Assembly (NCBI GenBank): GCA_934446065.1
Contig: CAKSDP010000008.1
Span: 1 to 64,000 of the forward strand
Source of the DNA: an uncultured Eubacteriales bacterium
GTDB lineage: Bacteria > Bacillota > Clostridia > Oscillospirales > CAG-272
Length of the DNA stretch: 64,000 nucleotides
Direction: 5' to 3'
A program made the translations under genes and the position numbers. Within the stretch, counting starts at the first letter, position 1. Each line of letters opens with the position of its first letter. Shown here piece after piece: positions 1 through 7,859 of this stretch. Below the pieces are notes generated by a model, which saw only the letters and a list, made by a program, of their open reading frames with translations, did not search any database and was not told where the DNA came from.

Positions 1-178
1 TTACAAAGGATTATTTGCAGAAGCACACTACGGTGAAGACCGTAGATAACAACATTGAAAGGCAGTAATTATGAAACACACAAATCAAACTGCCGTTTCA
101 ATCATATTTTCTATACACAATTTTCTACAAGAAACGGCAGACAAAAAGAAAAAATGAATTACGAAAGGATTATGTTGA
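1..178. other. Left edge: possible gene tail and parB leader
   Basis: Two plus-strand frames run in from the left edge and stop at 49 and 68. Either could be the C-terminus of an upstream gene of the mobile element, but neither is long enough to recognise. The rest is AT-rich leader for the ParB-like gene and holds the inverted repeat described separately. No RNA gene is seen here. Confidence 0.35.
90..140. repeat. 10-bp inverted repeat upstream of parB-like gene
   Basis: The arms CTGCCGTTTC (90-99) and GAAACGGCAG (131-140) are perfect complements separated by 31 AT-rich bases, about 40 bp before the ParB-like start. It could be a terminator of the preceding gene, although no long T-run follows, an operator, or a parS-like binding site. 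The function is not determinable by eye. Confidence 0.5.
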
Positions 179-1075
179 ATGAAAAACGAAACAAAAAAGT
201 CTGCCGAAAAGGTAGTAAAGCAACCCAAACCGAAGCTAATGAACATTAAAATCGAAAAGCTCCACCCGTTTGAGAATCATCCATACAAGGTACTTGATGA
301 CGAGCCTATGACAGAGCTTGTAGAGAGTATCAAAGAATACGGGCTGCTCAATCGCGTTATCGTCCGACCGATTGAGAACAACACTGAAGAATATGAAATC
401 ATATCCGGTCACCGCCGAGTACACGCCGCTGAGTTTCTTGAAATGAAAGAAGTCCCTGCGGTTGTTCATTTTATCGACCGTGATGAGGCCACGGCTATGA
501 TGGTAGATTCCAATTGTCAGCGTGAGAATCTAACGCTTATGGAAAAGGCTCGTTCTTACCGTATGAAAGCAGACGCATTATCTCATCAAGGCAAATCTTT
601 GGGACAGAATGTCCCGAAGTCCGAGGACAATCGAACTACGGCAAAAATAGGTAATGAAGCCGGCGACAGCTATAAAACCGTTCAACGCCTAATTCGTTTA
701 ACCTATCTCGTTCCTGAACTTCAAGGGTTTGTAGATAGCGGCAAGATGAAAATGCTCCCGGCTTATGAATTGTCTTTTCTAAATGAAGAAGCACAAAGAG
801 ATGTCATTGACCGCATTGATGAAACGGAAAGCTTTCCATCCCACGCACAGGCTCGCCGTATGCGCACCGCTTTTGAAGAAGGCAAGCTTGACTATGATAC
901 CGTAACCGAAATTATGAACGAGCTGAAACCGAACCAAGTGGAAAAGCTCAAAATCCCAATGGACGATATACGCAAGTATGTGCCGAAATCTATGACACCC
1001 GCTGAAATGCAGGCATACCTTCTCAAGCTCGTAAAACAGGATTACGACCGTCAGCATAACCGCGATGCGAGATAA
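179..1075 (+). CDS. ParB/RepB/Spo0J-family partition-like protein
   Basis: A 298-residue ParB-family protein. The N-terminal ParB/Srx nuclease-like domain spans about residues 22-110, with the GHRR box at 77-80 and the second conserved box (QREN) at 114-117. A helix-turn-helix region follows at about 155-175. Residues near the N-terminus are lysine-rich and probably disordered. The start at 179 has AAAGGA about 9 bases upstream. No ParA gene is visible in the window. It sits 9 bp before a small gene and close to a large serine recombinase, an arrangement common at the end of Firmicute integrative elements. It more likely maintains or regulates the mobile element than serves as the chromosomal Spo0J; that role is inferred. 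Confidence 0.85.
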   Translation: MKNETKKSAEKVVKQPKPKLMNIKIEKLHPFENHPYKVLDDEPMTELVESIKEYGLLNRVIVRPIENNTEEYEIISGHRRVHAAEFLEMKEVPAVVHFIDRDEATAMMVDSNCQRENLTLMEKARSYRMKADALSHQGKSLGQNVPKSEDNRTTAKIGNEAGDSYKTVQRLIRLTYLVPELQGFVDSGKMKMLPAYELSFLNEEAQRDVIDRIDETESFPSHAQARRMRTAFEEGKLDYDTVTEIMNELKPNQVEKLKIPMDDIRKYVPKSMTPAEMQAYLLKLVKQDYDRQHNRDAR

Positions 1076-1084
1076 GGAGAGCTT

Positions 1085-1345
1085 ATGAATAAGTTTATTG
1101 TAGGCTTCGGCGCCGCACCGCAGGAGTATGTTGTTAACGGAGTAAGATATGTGGTTGAGCCGAGATTTCAAAAGCCCGACTACAAAGAACCTAAAGAGAA
1201 TACTGTGCTGAATAACCGTATCGGAAATTATCTCACAAGTGATTTCGCAGATTTGCCGTCTGTCGGTACAAGTAATATAATAAACACCGAATATGATTGT
1301 ACGGCTGCCGGGAAGGAGGATAATAATGCAGCCGAAAAAGAATAA
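1085..1345 (+). CDS. Small hypothetical protein of the mobile element
   Basis: An 86-residue protein of unknown function. The start is supported by AAGGAGAG 5 bases upstream, and the gene lies 9 bp after the ParB-like gene. Its last 20 bases overlap the recombinase start, so the three genes look co-transcribed and translationally coupled. The sequence has a GVRY-VVEPRF-like beta segment near residues 19-28 and an acidic, Ala/Glu-rich tail. No catalytic motif or membrane segment is seen. Small genes of this kind often precede serine recombinases in conjugative elements; no function is assigned. Confidence 0.7.
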   Translation: MNKFIVGFGAAPQEYVVNGVRYVVEPRFQKPDYKEPKENTVLNNRIGNYLTSDFADLPSVGTSNIINTEYDCTAAGKEDNNAAEKE

Positions 1346-3032
1346 CAAAATCGGGATAACGGCGCTTTACTGCCGTCTCTCCCGCGATGACGGAATGGAC
1401 GGTGAAAGCAATTCAATCGTCAATCAAAAAACGCTGCTTTCGCAAAAGGCAAAGGAAAAAGGATTGAACGATACAAAATTCTATGTGGACGACGGATATA
1501 CAGGAACAAATTTCAACCGACCGGGATTCGGGCAATTAATATCAGATATTGAAATGGGATATATCTACGCCGTAATGGTAAAAGACCTATCCCGTCTCGG
1601 ACGAGATTATGTTTCGGTCGGTAATTATACCGATGTGTATTTCCCCGATCACGATATTCGGTTTATCGCCGTGAATGACGGAATAGACAGCGAGGAGGGC
1701 GAAAGCGAAATTGCACCTTTCAAAAACATCTTAAATGAAATGTACGCGCGGGATATATCCAAGAAAATTCGTTCATCACACAGACTGAGGGGCAGTATGG
1801 GTGAGCCTTTATCTCAACCGCCCTACGGATATATGAAATCCGCTGAGAACAAAAAGAAGTGGGTTATCGACCCGGAGGCGGCAGAGGTGGTAAAAAGCAT
1901 TTTCAAAATGTGTCTTGAGGGTAAGGGCAACGAAACTATCGCGCGAATATTGCAGAAGAAACAAATACTTGTTCCTATGGCGTATTGGCAAAGCAAAGGA
2001 CTGCCGAGAGGCGGAAAGAAAACGCAGCCTAATCCGTACAAATGGTGCAAGACAACAATTCAAAAGATTTTATCTCAGCAGGAATACTGCGGTGATGTAA
2101 TCAACTTCAAAACCTGCTCAAAGTCTTTTAAGAACAAAACAAGACTTCCTAACGATCCTGAGAATTGGGCAATATTCAAGGATGTTCACGAGCCGATTAT
2201 TGCACGGGGTGATTTCGAAAAGGCACAGGCACTCATAACCAAAACAAAACGCCGTGCTCCAAAGCCAAAGAACGGCGAAAAAAGCATATTCTGCGATTTG
2301 CTGTTCTGCGGCGATTGTCACGGTAAGCTCCGTCATCATACGAACACTATCAACAAGGATATTCACTATTTCGTGTGTGCTAACAACAAGGTGGATTACA
2401 GAGGTGACTGCCCCGGCAGACACTATGTCAGAGCAGATGCTATTGAGCAGGTGGTGATGCTGGAGCTGCGGAGGATGGCAGAATTTTTGGCTGCGGATGA
2501 AGAAGCCTTTGCCGAGCTGCTTGCTCAAAAAACCGATAAAGAGCTTTTGAAGGAAAAGAAGCACGACGAAGCAGAACTTCAAAAAGCAATCGCCAGAAAC
2601 GATACCGTATCCCATCTATACGAAAAGCTTTATGAGGACAACGCCGTCGGCAAGGTGAGTGACGAATGGTTTATGCAGTTGTCCCACAAGTATGAAACGG
2701 AAAGGCTGGAACTGAAAACAAAAATTAAAACGCTCCGTCAAAAGCTTTCCGAATGCGGACAGCACGAACAGGAACGCGAGAACTTCACTTCGGCAATCCG
2801 CAGATTTATGCGAATGGACAGGCTGACCGCACCGCTGCTCCGTGAACTCATCGACCATATTGATGTTTTCGAAACAGAGGGCAAAGGTAAAAACCGAACG
2901 CAGAGAATCGTTATCTATTATCGCTTTGTAGGATATGTGGAGATACCCGAAGTGTCTCGCAGATCGAATATCGTCGCCGATACCCGAAAAGGTGTCGCGA
3001 CCAAATATTTAACCGAGCCGAAAACGGCGTAA
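1326..3032 (+). CDS. Large serine recombinase (site-specific integrase)
   Basis: A 568-residue large serine recombinase of the TnpX/TndX type, expected to catalyse excision and integration of the element. The resolvase domain (about residues 10-160) has the nucleophile motif YCRLSR (Ser19) and the conserved VKDLSRLGRDY. A recombinase domain follows (about 180-310), then a zinc ribbon (paired CGDC and later cysteines, about 340-400), then a charged coiled-coil region (about 415-490) and a C-terminal part. The ATG at 1326 is chosen because GGAGG lies 5 bases upstream; an in-frame upstream extension lacks a site. The gene is the last of the element, with a hairpin just after the stop and a tRNA-Leu beyond. 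Confidence 0.93.
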   Translation: MQPKKNNKIGITALYCRLSRDDGMDGESNSIVNQKTLLSQKAKEKGLNDTKFYVDDGYTGTNFNRPGFGQLISDIEMGYIYAVMVKDLSRLGRDYVSVGNYTDVYFPDHDIRFIAVNDGIDSEEGESEIAPFKNILNEMYARDISKKIRSSHRLRGSMGEPLSQPPYGYMKSAENKKKWVIDPEAAEVVKSIFKMCLEGKGNETIARILQKKQILVPMAYWQSKGLPRGGKKTQPNPYKWCKTTIQKILSQQEYCGDVINFKTCSKSFKNKTRLPNDPENWAIFKDVHEPIIARGDFEKAQALITKTKRRAPKPKNGEKSIFCDLLFCGDCHGKLRHHTNTINKDIHYFVCANNKVDYRGDCPGRHYVRADAIEQVVMLELRRMAEFLAADEEAFAELLAQKTDKELLKEKKHDEAELQKAIARNDTVSHLYEKLYEDNAVGKVSDEWFMQLSHKYETERLELKTKIKTLRQKLSECGQHEQERENFTSAIRRFMRMDRLTAPLLRELIDHIDVFETEGKGKNRTQRIVIYYRFVGYVEIPEVSRRSNIVADTRKGVATKYLTEPKTA

Positions 3033-3037
3033 CAAAA

Positions 3038-3059
3038 GGAGCAGGCGAAAACCTGCTCC
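3038..3059 (+). terminator. Hairpin after serine recombinase
   Basis: A perfect 8-bp stem (GGAGCAGG/CCTGCTCC) with a 6-base loop begins 5 bases after the recombinase stop. There is no T-run after it, so termination would be weak; a recombination-related structure is also possible. Confidence 0.5.
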
Positions 3060-3081
3060 GTACATAAAACCGTATCAAGAT

Positions 3082-3127
3082 AAAAAATCGAGTATTCATA
3101 AAGTCAAATCCCTTATGAATACTCGAT
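3082..3127 (-). terminator. Rho-independent terminator of tRNA-Leu
   Basis: Perfect 15-bp arms (3087-3101 and 3113-3127) with an 11-base loop are followed on the minus strand by six T (3082-3087). It lies immediately downstream of the tRNA-Leu 3' end. Confidence 0.9.
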
Positions 3128-3128
3128 A

Positions 3129-3215
3129 TGGTGCGGGTGAAAGGACTTGAACCTTCACGAAGTTGCCCCCACAAGAACCTGAATCTTGCGCGTCTGCCAA
3201 TTCCGCCACACCCGC
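3129..3215 (-). tRNA. tRNA-Leu (anticodon CAG)
   Basis: The acceptor stem GCGGGTG/CACCCGC, discriminator A and an encoded CCA (3129-3131) are visible. The anticodon stem CAAGA/TCTTG closes the loop TTCAGGT, giving anticodon CAG. A long variable arm and a T-loop GTTCAAGTC complete a class II leucine tRNA. The 3' end faces the mobile element, so the tRNA region may be its insertion neighbourhood. Confidence 0.95.
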
Positions 3216-3253
3216 ATATTGTTTTCGCCAAGCCGCTTGAACTCAGCTTTGTA

Positions 3254-3283
3254 ATTATAGCACAAAATGCGGGTATGTGTCAA
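3254..3283 (-). promoter_or_regulatory. Sigma-A promoter of tRNA-Leu
   Basis: On the minus strand, consensus TTGACA (3283-3278) and TATAAT (3259-3254) are separated by 18 bases, about 40 bp before the tRNA 5' end. Confidence 0.88.
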
Positions 3284-3363
3284 GTCGTTTTCAAAAATAT
3301 TGGGTGCAAAAGTGAAATTTTTCGTTTTTTCTAAGGCAGTACAGGTAATTCGTGTGGTGCGGG

Positions 3364-3924
3364 TCACTCTGCGGATGCCTCTTTTTTTGCCGTGACCTTA
3401 TTCCATATTTTATCGACGATAAAGTACCCTGCGACGCCACAAAGGATACCGACTGCCATACCGCCGATAACATCGGTAGGATAATGGACATAGAGATAGA
3501 GTCTTGTAAACGCCATCGCAAAGGCAAAAACAAGCGCAGGAATACCGAATCTGCGGTCGCGCATCATCCACACTGTTGCAAGCTCGAAAGCGGCTGTTGT
3601 ATGACCTGAGGGGAACGAATAGTCGTGCGGCTTCTTTATTATAACATCAATTCCCTCGACGAGGTCGAAGGGGCGTATTCGCGCGACGAGCGGCTTCAGC
3701 GCGAGATTACAGACGATAAGTCCGCATATGAGTGCGGCGCCGGTCATAAGCCCGGTCTTACGGGTACTCCTAAAAAACAGCATTATCACTGCAGCAAGTA
3801 TAAATATCCATCCGCCGTTACCGAGGAAAGATATCGGCGGTACGATCGCATCGAGGAACGAGCACGATATATGCTCACGGATAAAATTCAGAACCGCAAT
3901 GTCAAACTCAACTATCGGATTCAT
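3364..3924 (-). CDS. PAP2-family membrane phosphatase
   Basis: A 186-residue integral membrane phosphatase of the PAP2 superfamily, typically acting on lipid phosphates or undecaprenyl diphosphate at the outer face of the membrane. All three catalytic motifs are visible: KPLVARIRP (KX6RP), PSGH, and TRLYLYVHYPTD (RX5HX3D, with Thr replacing the usual Ser). Several hydrophobic spans surround them. It is the last gene of the minus-strand operon that begins with the CapA-like gene. An undecaprenyl-carrier recycling role fits the neighbours but is inferred; the substrate cannot be read from the sequence. Confidence 0.88.
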   Translation of the reverse strand: MNPIVEFDIAVLNFIREHISCSFLDAIVPPISFLGNGGWIFILAAVIMLFFRSTRKTGLMTGAALICGLIVCNLALKPLVARIRPFDLVEGIDVIIKKPHDYSFPSGHTTAAFELATVWMMRDRRFGIPALVFAFAMAFTRLYLYVHYPTDVIGGMAVGILCGVAGYFIVDKIWNKVTAKKEASAE

Positions 3925-3927
3925 GTG

Positions 3928-5001
3928 TCACTCCTTAATTACGTTCCAATCAAAGATCAAAAACTTATTGCCGACCCGTCTGAGGTAGACCGTCATACTG
4001 ATTTTGTCGCGGAAATCAGGCTGTCCGCGGTTCTCGAGGACGTGCCATACAGTAACGCGGCACGAGAATGTATTCTCGTCGTAAGGGTAAAACTGACCGA
4101 CATACTCATCCTCAAACCGATAGCCGTCGTGGTCGATGACAAAATACTGCTCGACCGTGCGGACAGAGGTATAGAGGTCGGTCGAAGGGTCGAAATACGA
4201 CTTCACCGCGCCCCAGTTCGAGTCGCTCTGCATATATTTTGCGTACTCCTCGACCGCTTTCAGCACGAAATTACTGTACTCCGTCTCGAGTGCGGCATCA
4301 TTCGGAAGCCCCGCCGTATACGTGCGCGTTTCCGGCACATACTCAATATCATTCTCAAATCCGTCGGTCGAAACGCGGACTGTCGGATCGTTTATAAGCC
4401 CCGTTACCCTGTACTTCTTGTACTTCACGGGAGTAAGTCCCTCGGGAACCTTCTCAGAATCAAGGACTATGTCCTTCTCGCTCAGATACTTCTCCGAGAG
4501 TGCGATATCGTTTACAAAGACGTCTGCGGTTTCCGGCACAAAGACTGTGCAATTCTTGTCGGCGGCGTAGAATATCTCAAATTTATCGGGTTCATAGTAG
4601 TCAAAGCCGCGACGCGTTTTCTCTCCGCTCTTTTTAAGAGTGAATGAAGCAATCTTATAATCGCCCGTTTTTACGATATACTTGACCGAATCGCTCTCGT
4701 CCGACGTGACAGAGTTGTACGTAAGCTCCGCAGTATCGTACTGACTATGGAGATATTCGGCGACATCAGCGGGGGCTTCTAGCCTATCGCTTGTATCTGT
4801 TTTCTGGACAAGCAGGTCAAAATCCTTTGATTTGAAATACATATCGAACACCTGCTCCGCTATATGTATCGGCTGTGCGCTCTCGTATTCCGCGAGGTAC
4901 CCGCGAAGCCATCCGAGTCCTACGACCACGGCTATCACGGCAACAAACAGCACCCCGAAATATATCGCATAGAATAGGGGAAAGCTCTTCTTTTCGCTCA
5001 T
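3928..5001 (-). CDS. Membrane-anchored hypothetical protein
   Basis: A 357-residue protein with a short cytosolic N-terminus, one membrane span at about residues 8-30 and a long, mostly beta-type extracytoplasmic region rich in charged residues. I do not recognise the family. The ATG at 5001 is preferred because AGGAAAGGA precedes it, whereas the longer frame to 5040 would overlap the upstream gene. It lies 22 bp after the phosphodiester glycosidase and 3 bp before the PAP2 gene, so it belongs to the same envelope operon. A surface-assembly or cell-wall role is likely only from context. Confidence 0.75.
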   Translation of the reverse strand: MSEKKSFPLFYAIYFGVLFVAVIAVVVGLGWLRGYLAEYESAQPIHIAEQVFDMYFKSKDFDLLVQKTDTSDRLEAPADVAEYLHSQYDTAELTYNSVTSDESDSVKYIVKTGDYKIASFTLKKSGEKTRRGFDYYEPDKFEIFYAADKNCTVFVPETADVFVNDIALSEKYLSEKDIVLDSEKVPEGLTPVKYKKYRVTGLINDPTVRVSTDGFENDIEYVPETRTYTAGLPNDAALETEYSNFVLKAVEEYAKYMQSDSNWGAVKSYFDPSTDLYTSVRTVEQYFVIDHDGYRFEDEYVGQFYPYDENTFSCRVTVWHVLENRGQPDFRDKISMTVYLRRVGNKFLIFDWNVIKE

Positions 5002-5023
5002 TATTTTTCGATATCCTTTCCTC

Positions 5024-6733
5024 TCACTCTCCTGCAACAATGAAGCAGGTCGGGAGTCTTCTCGGGGTAGTGAATGCTTTGTACTTATTTATAAGACCCT
5101 TTTTCTGATATTCGTCGAGTGTGTTCTCGTCAATACCGTATTTCGTATAATAATCGCGGTAATACATGAGCGAGGACGAACCGCCGTCAAGCATACCTGC
5201 GCTGACGGCTCCGTATGAGACCATTACGTCGATCACGTCGTTATGAGTCGCGCCGAGACTGCTCGCGGTACGCCCGTCGGTGACAAGAAGTATCACAGTA
5301 CCGTCGACAGCCTGTCCGATGGCGGTGCGCTGTGCCGTGCCGGTATTATTGTCGGCGTAATACATCGTGATATTTCCGCCGTCGTTTGAAATAAGCGTGT
5401 TGCCGGTCTGGAAGCATACGCCGTCGCGAATGCCCATTTCGTCAGCCTCGGCGCGTGTCAGGCCTTCCCGCACGATAAGCTTATTATCCTTATCAAATCC
5501 CATGAAGGTGCGGCGGAGTCCGTCGTCCCAGACGCACTGACCCTCGGAATACGTAATACCTATCGGTCTGCCGCCGATGCCCATACCGCCGTGATCGGGG
5601 TACTCACCGCCGTTTATTGCAGCCACGGCGCCGTATTTGTCCGCCATCTCAAATATTCGCATACCCTCGACGGTGTCGTCAAATTTATCGACAGCGACAC
5701 CGACCTTTACGCGCGAGGGATCGCGGATGAGAAGGACGTATCCTTTGAACGTAGGTCCGCTTACGGTTTCGTAAAGCATACCGTCAATGGCATTTGCCCA
5801 CTTGTCAGTCTCTTCGTCATCGGTGTCCTTCGACTGATTGTTGTAATCCTCGATCGAGATCACGTCGGTATTGACGACCATGCTGTCCGTCTTAATCTGC
5901 TCCACGGTAGCTTCGTCAAGGAAGAGGCGGGGGACCCACTGAGCACCGCTCGAATGGAGCGCGGAAAGCACGAGGAAATTACGAACCTCCGTGCTCGGAC
6001 CGTGTGCAACAGTGTACAGAGTGCTGTAAACCGTTCCCACGGCAAAAATTATAGCCGTGAAGATGCAGAGCAATACTCTTCTGATTATTTTGCCGGTGGT
6101 CAGCTTGCGGGTGCGCGGCGGCTCGTTTGAGAATATCTCCTCGAGCGCGACGTCACGAGAAGTAGTCGCAGGTTTGCCCTCCGCACTTCCCTGCGCCGCC
6201 TCAATATCGCGGAATGTACGGCGCGTCGCGGTCGCGTCACTCTTGGGATGATCCTGCTGCACGGTACCTCGGCGCGGCTGCGGCACATTCTGAGATCTCT
6301 TGGGCTGTGCACTCATCGCTGCGGCAGAACTATCGCTTTTCACCTGCGCCTGAGGTGCGGGTGCAGCTTCCGTCTCCGCGGGTTTACTTTTCGGCATCAG
6401 GCGGCTCTCTGCCCTTTTAACGGGATCAAACGATCTCGCCGGTGCGGCAGTTTTCTGCGGTGCATCCGCAGCGACACCCGATACGGGGCGCGGCTGGCGT
6501 GCAGCTGTCTGCGCAGTTCCCGCAGGCGTGCTTTTCCGATTCGCGGGCGTCTGCACAGGCTTTTGTGTCGGGGCCTTCGGCGTTACCCTCATTTGAGGTT
6601 CAGCCGATAGCTTCATTTCAACAGCACGGCGATTGCGCTCAGCCTCGGCGCGTGCTTCACGGCGTATTTTTTCGGATTTTTTCGAGCGTTTTACCGGAAT
6701 TGCATCGTCAAATCCGTTGTAATTATCGCGCAT
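5024..6733 (-). CDS. Phosphodiester glycosidase (NAGPA domain) membrane protein
   Basis: A 569-residue protein in three parts. A long low-complexity N-terminus (about 1-215) is rich in Ala, Pro, Arg and Gln and presumably cytosolic. A single membrane span follows at about 217-240. The extracytoplasmic NAGPA/DUF2233 domain (about 320-569) carries AAINGGEY, GIGGRPIGI, a G-F-K-D-N repeat region and the terminal GMLDGGSSS motif typical of the family. These enzymes cleave sugar phosphodiesters, and relatives occur with exopolysaccharide genes. The start has GGAGATAATA before the ATG and overlaps the glycosyltransferase stop by 11 bp. The disordered cytosolic extension is unusual and may bind a partner. 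Confidence 0.85.
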   Translation of the reverse strand: MRDNYNGFDDAIPVKRSKKSEKIRREARAEAERNRRAVEMKLSAEPQMRVTPKAPTQKPVQTPANRKSTPAGTAQTAARQPRPVSGVAADAPQKTAAPARSFDPVKRAESRLMPKSKPAETEAAPAPQAQVKSDSSAAAMSAQPKRSQNVPQPRRGTVQQDHPKSDATATRRTFRDIEAAQGSAEGKPATTSRDVALEEIFSNEPPRTRKLTTGKIIRRVLLCIFTAIIFAVGTVYSTLYTVAHGPSTEVRNFLVLSALHSSGAQWVPRLFLDEATVEQIKTDSMVVNTDVISIEDYNNQSKDTDDEETDKWANAIDGMLYETVSGPTFKGYVLLIRDPSRVKVGVAVDKFDDTVEGMRIFEMADKYGAVAAINGGEYPDHGGMGIGGRPIGITYSEGQCVWDDGLRRTFMGFDKDNKLIVREGLTRAEADEMGIRDGVCFQTGNTLISNDGGNITMYYADNNTGTAQRTAIGQAVDGTVILLVTDGRTASSLGATHNDVIDVMVSYGAVSAGMLDGGSSSLMYYRDYYTKYGIDENTLDEYQKKGLINKYKAFTTPRRLPTCFIVAGE

Positions 6734-7835
6734 TATTATCTCCCTTGATATTCTCGTTTTTATCCCGTCCGAAAACCCACTCGCGCTGCACGCGGAAGCT
6801 CACGATAAACAGTATCGTATCGATCGGAATTTTTATAAGAGTTCTCACAAATGTTTTGCCGCCGAGAAGCGCACCGAGATAGTGCACGCTCACGGATGAT
6901 ACGGCGAGCATCGGTACGGCGAGCGCGACATAACGCGCAAACAGCTTTGCCGTACTGCCGCTGCCGCCGAAAACGGCATTTTTGTTGATGGTGAAATTCA
7001 CTATTGCGGAAACAACGCGCGCAGAGATCGCTGCGGCATAATCCGCAAACGGCACACGCAGAAAGATGTACAGCATCTGGAACAGCTGGAATCCGACTAT
7101 ATCGACAACGGCGGAGGCGCATGAGCTTGCAAGGAATTTCAGTATCAGACCGTATATCCTGATCGAATCCCTCACGGGACGAAAGTGGGACGTCTCGTTC
7201 TCGTTGATGTAGACCGTCTCGATCGGCACTTCCCTGTACGGTATTCGCTCCGGCTTCAGCGCCATGAGCATATTTGTCTCGTACTCATACCTGTCGCCGC
7301 GCACCTCGGCGATCTTCGGCAAATAAACCGTCGGTATCGCGCGGAGACCCGTTTGGGTATCGCTGACGTTCATCCCGAACAGGATCTTGAAGACCTTTGA
7401 TGTGATCTTATTTCCCTTGCGGCTGCGCTCCGGCACGTGCGGAAGGTCGAAATTGCGGCAGCCGAGCACGAGCGCCGGTTTGCCGTCGAGCATAGCCTCG
7501 GCGCAGGCGATCACGTCGGCACAGCGGTGCTGACCGTCGCCGTCAACCGTAATGACTCCCTCGCGATCACCGCCGCGCGCGATAAACGCGGCAAACGCCG
7601 TTTTCATCGCAGCGCCCTTGCCGCGGTTCACCACATGAGTGAGGCGGGTCACGGTATCCGATGCATCGGGAAAATTCGACTTATACTCATCGGCGCTGCC
7701 GTCGTCGATAACGATGATGTCGTCAAATCCGGCACTCTCAAGCTCCGCGACTGTATTTTTCAGCTTTTCGTCGGGATTGAGCGACGGTATGACTATCGTC
7801 ACGCGCTTGGTGACCGGTTTGTTATTTTCATTCAT
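6723..7835 (-). CDS. GT2 glycosyltransferase fused to GtrA-like membrane domain
   Basis: A 370-residue fusion. The N-terminal GT-A glycosyltransferase family 2 domain (about 10-225) has IVIPSLNPDEKL, the VIDDGS nucleotide-binding motif and the TVDGDGQH metal-binding motif, like polyprenyl-phosphate mannose/glucose synthases. The C-terminal GtrA-like domain (about 235-355) has four membrane spans. Such proteins probably make a polyprenyl-phosphate-linked sugar and help move it across the membrane. It lies between the CapA-like gene (24 bp) and the NAGPA gene (11-bp overlap). The donor and acceptor are unknown. Confidence 0.87.
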   Translation of the reverse strand: MNENNKPVTKRVTIVIPSLNPDEKLKNTVAELESAGFDDIIVIDDGSADEYKSNFPDASDTVTRLTHVVNRGKGAAMKTAFAAFIARGGDREGVITVDGDGQHRCADVIACAEAMLDGKPALVLGCRNFDLPHVPERSRKGNKITSKVFKILFGMNVSDTQTGLRAIPTVYLPKIAEVRGDRYEYETNMLMALKPERIPYREVPIETVYINENETSHFRPVRDSIRIYGLILKFLASSCASAVVDIVGFQLFQMLYIFLRVPFADYAAAISARVVSAIVNFTINKNAVFGGSGSTAKLFARYVALAVPMLAVSSVSVHYLGALLGGKTFVRTLIKIPIDTILFIVSFRVQREWVFGRDKNENIKGDNNAR

Positions 7836-7859
7836 AGGACAAGCCTTTCCGTATGACGT

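Noticed and set aside
3625..4647. A 340-codon plus-strand frame opposite PAP2 and the membrane-anchored unknown
   Set aside because: PAP2 motifs on the minus strand are complete, and the plus-strand product is basic low-complexity sequence.
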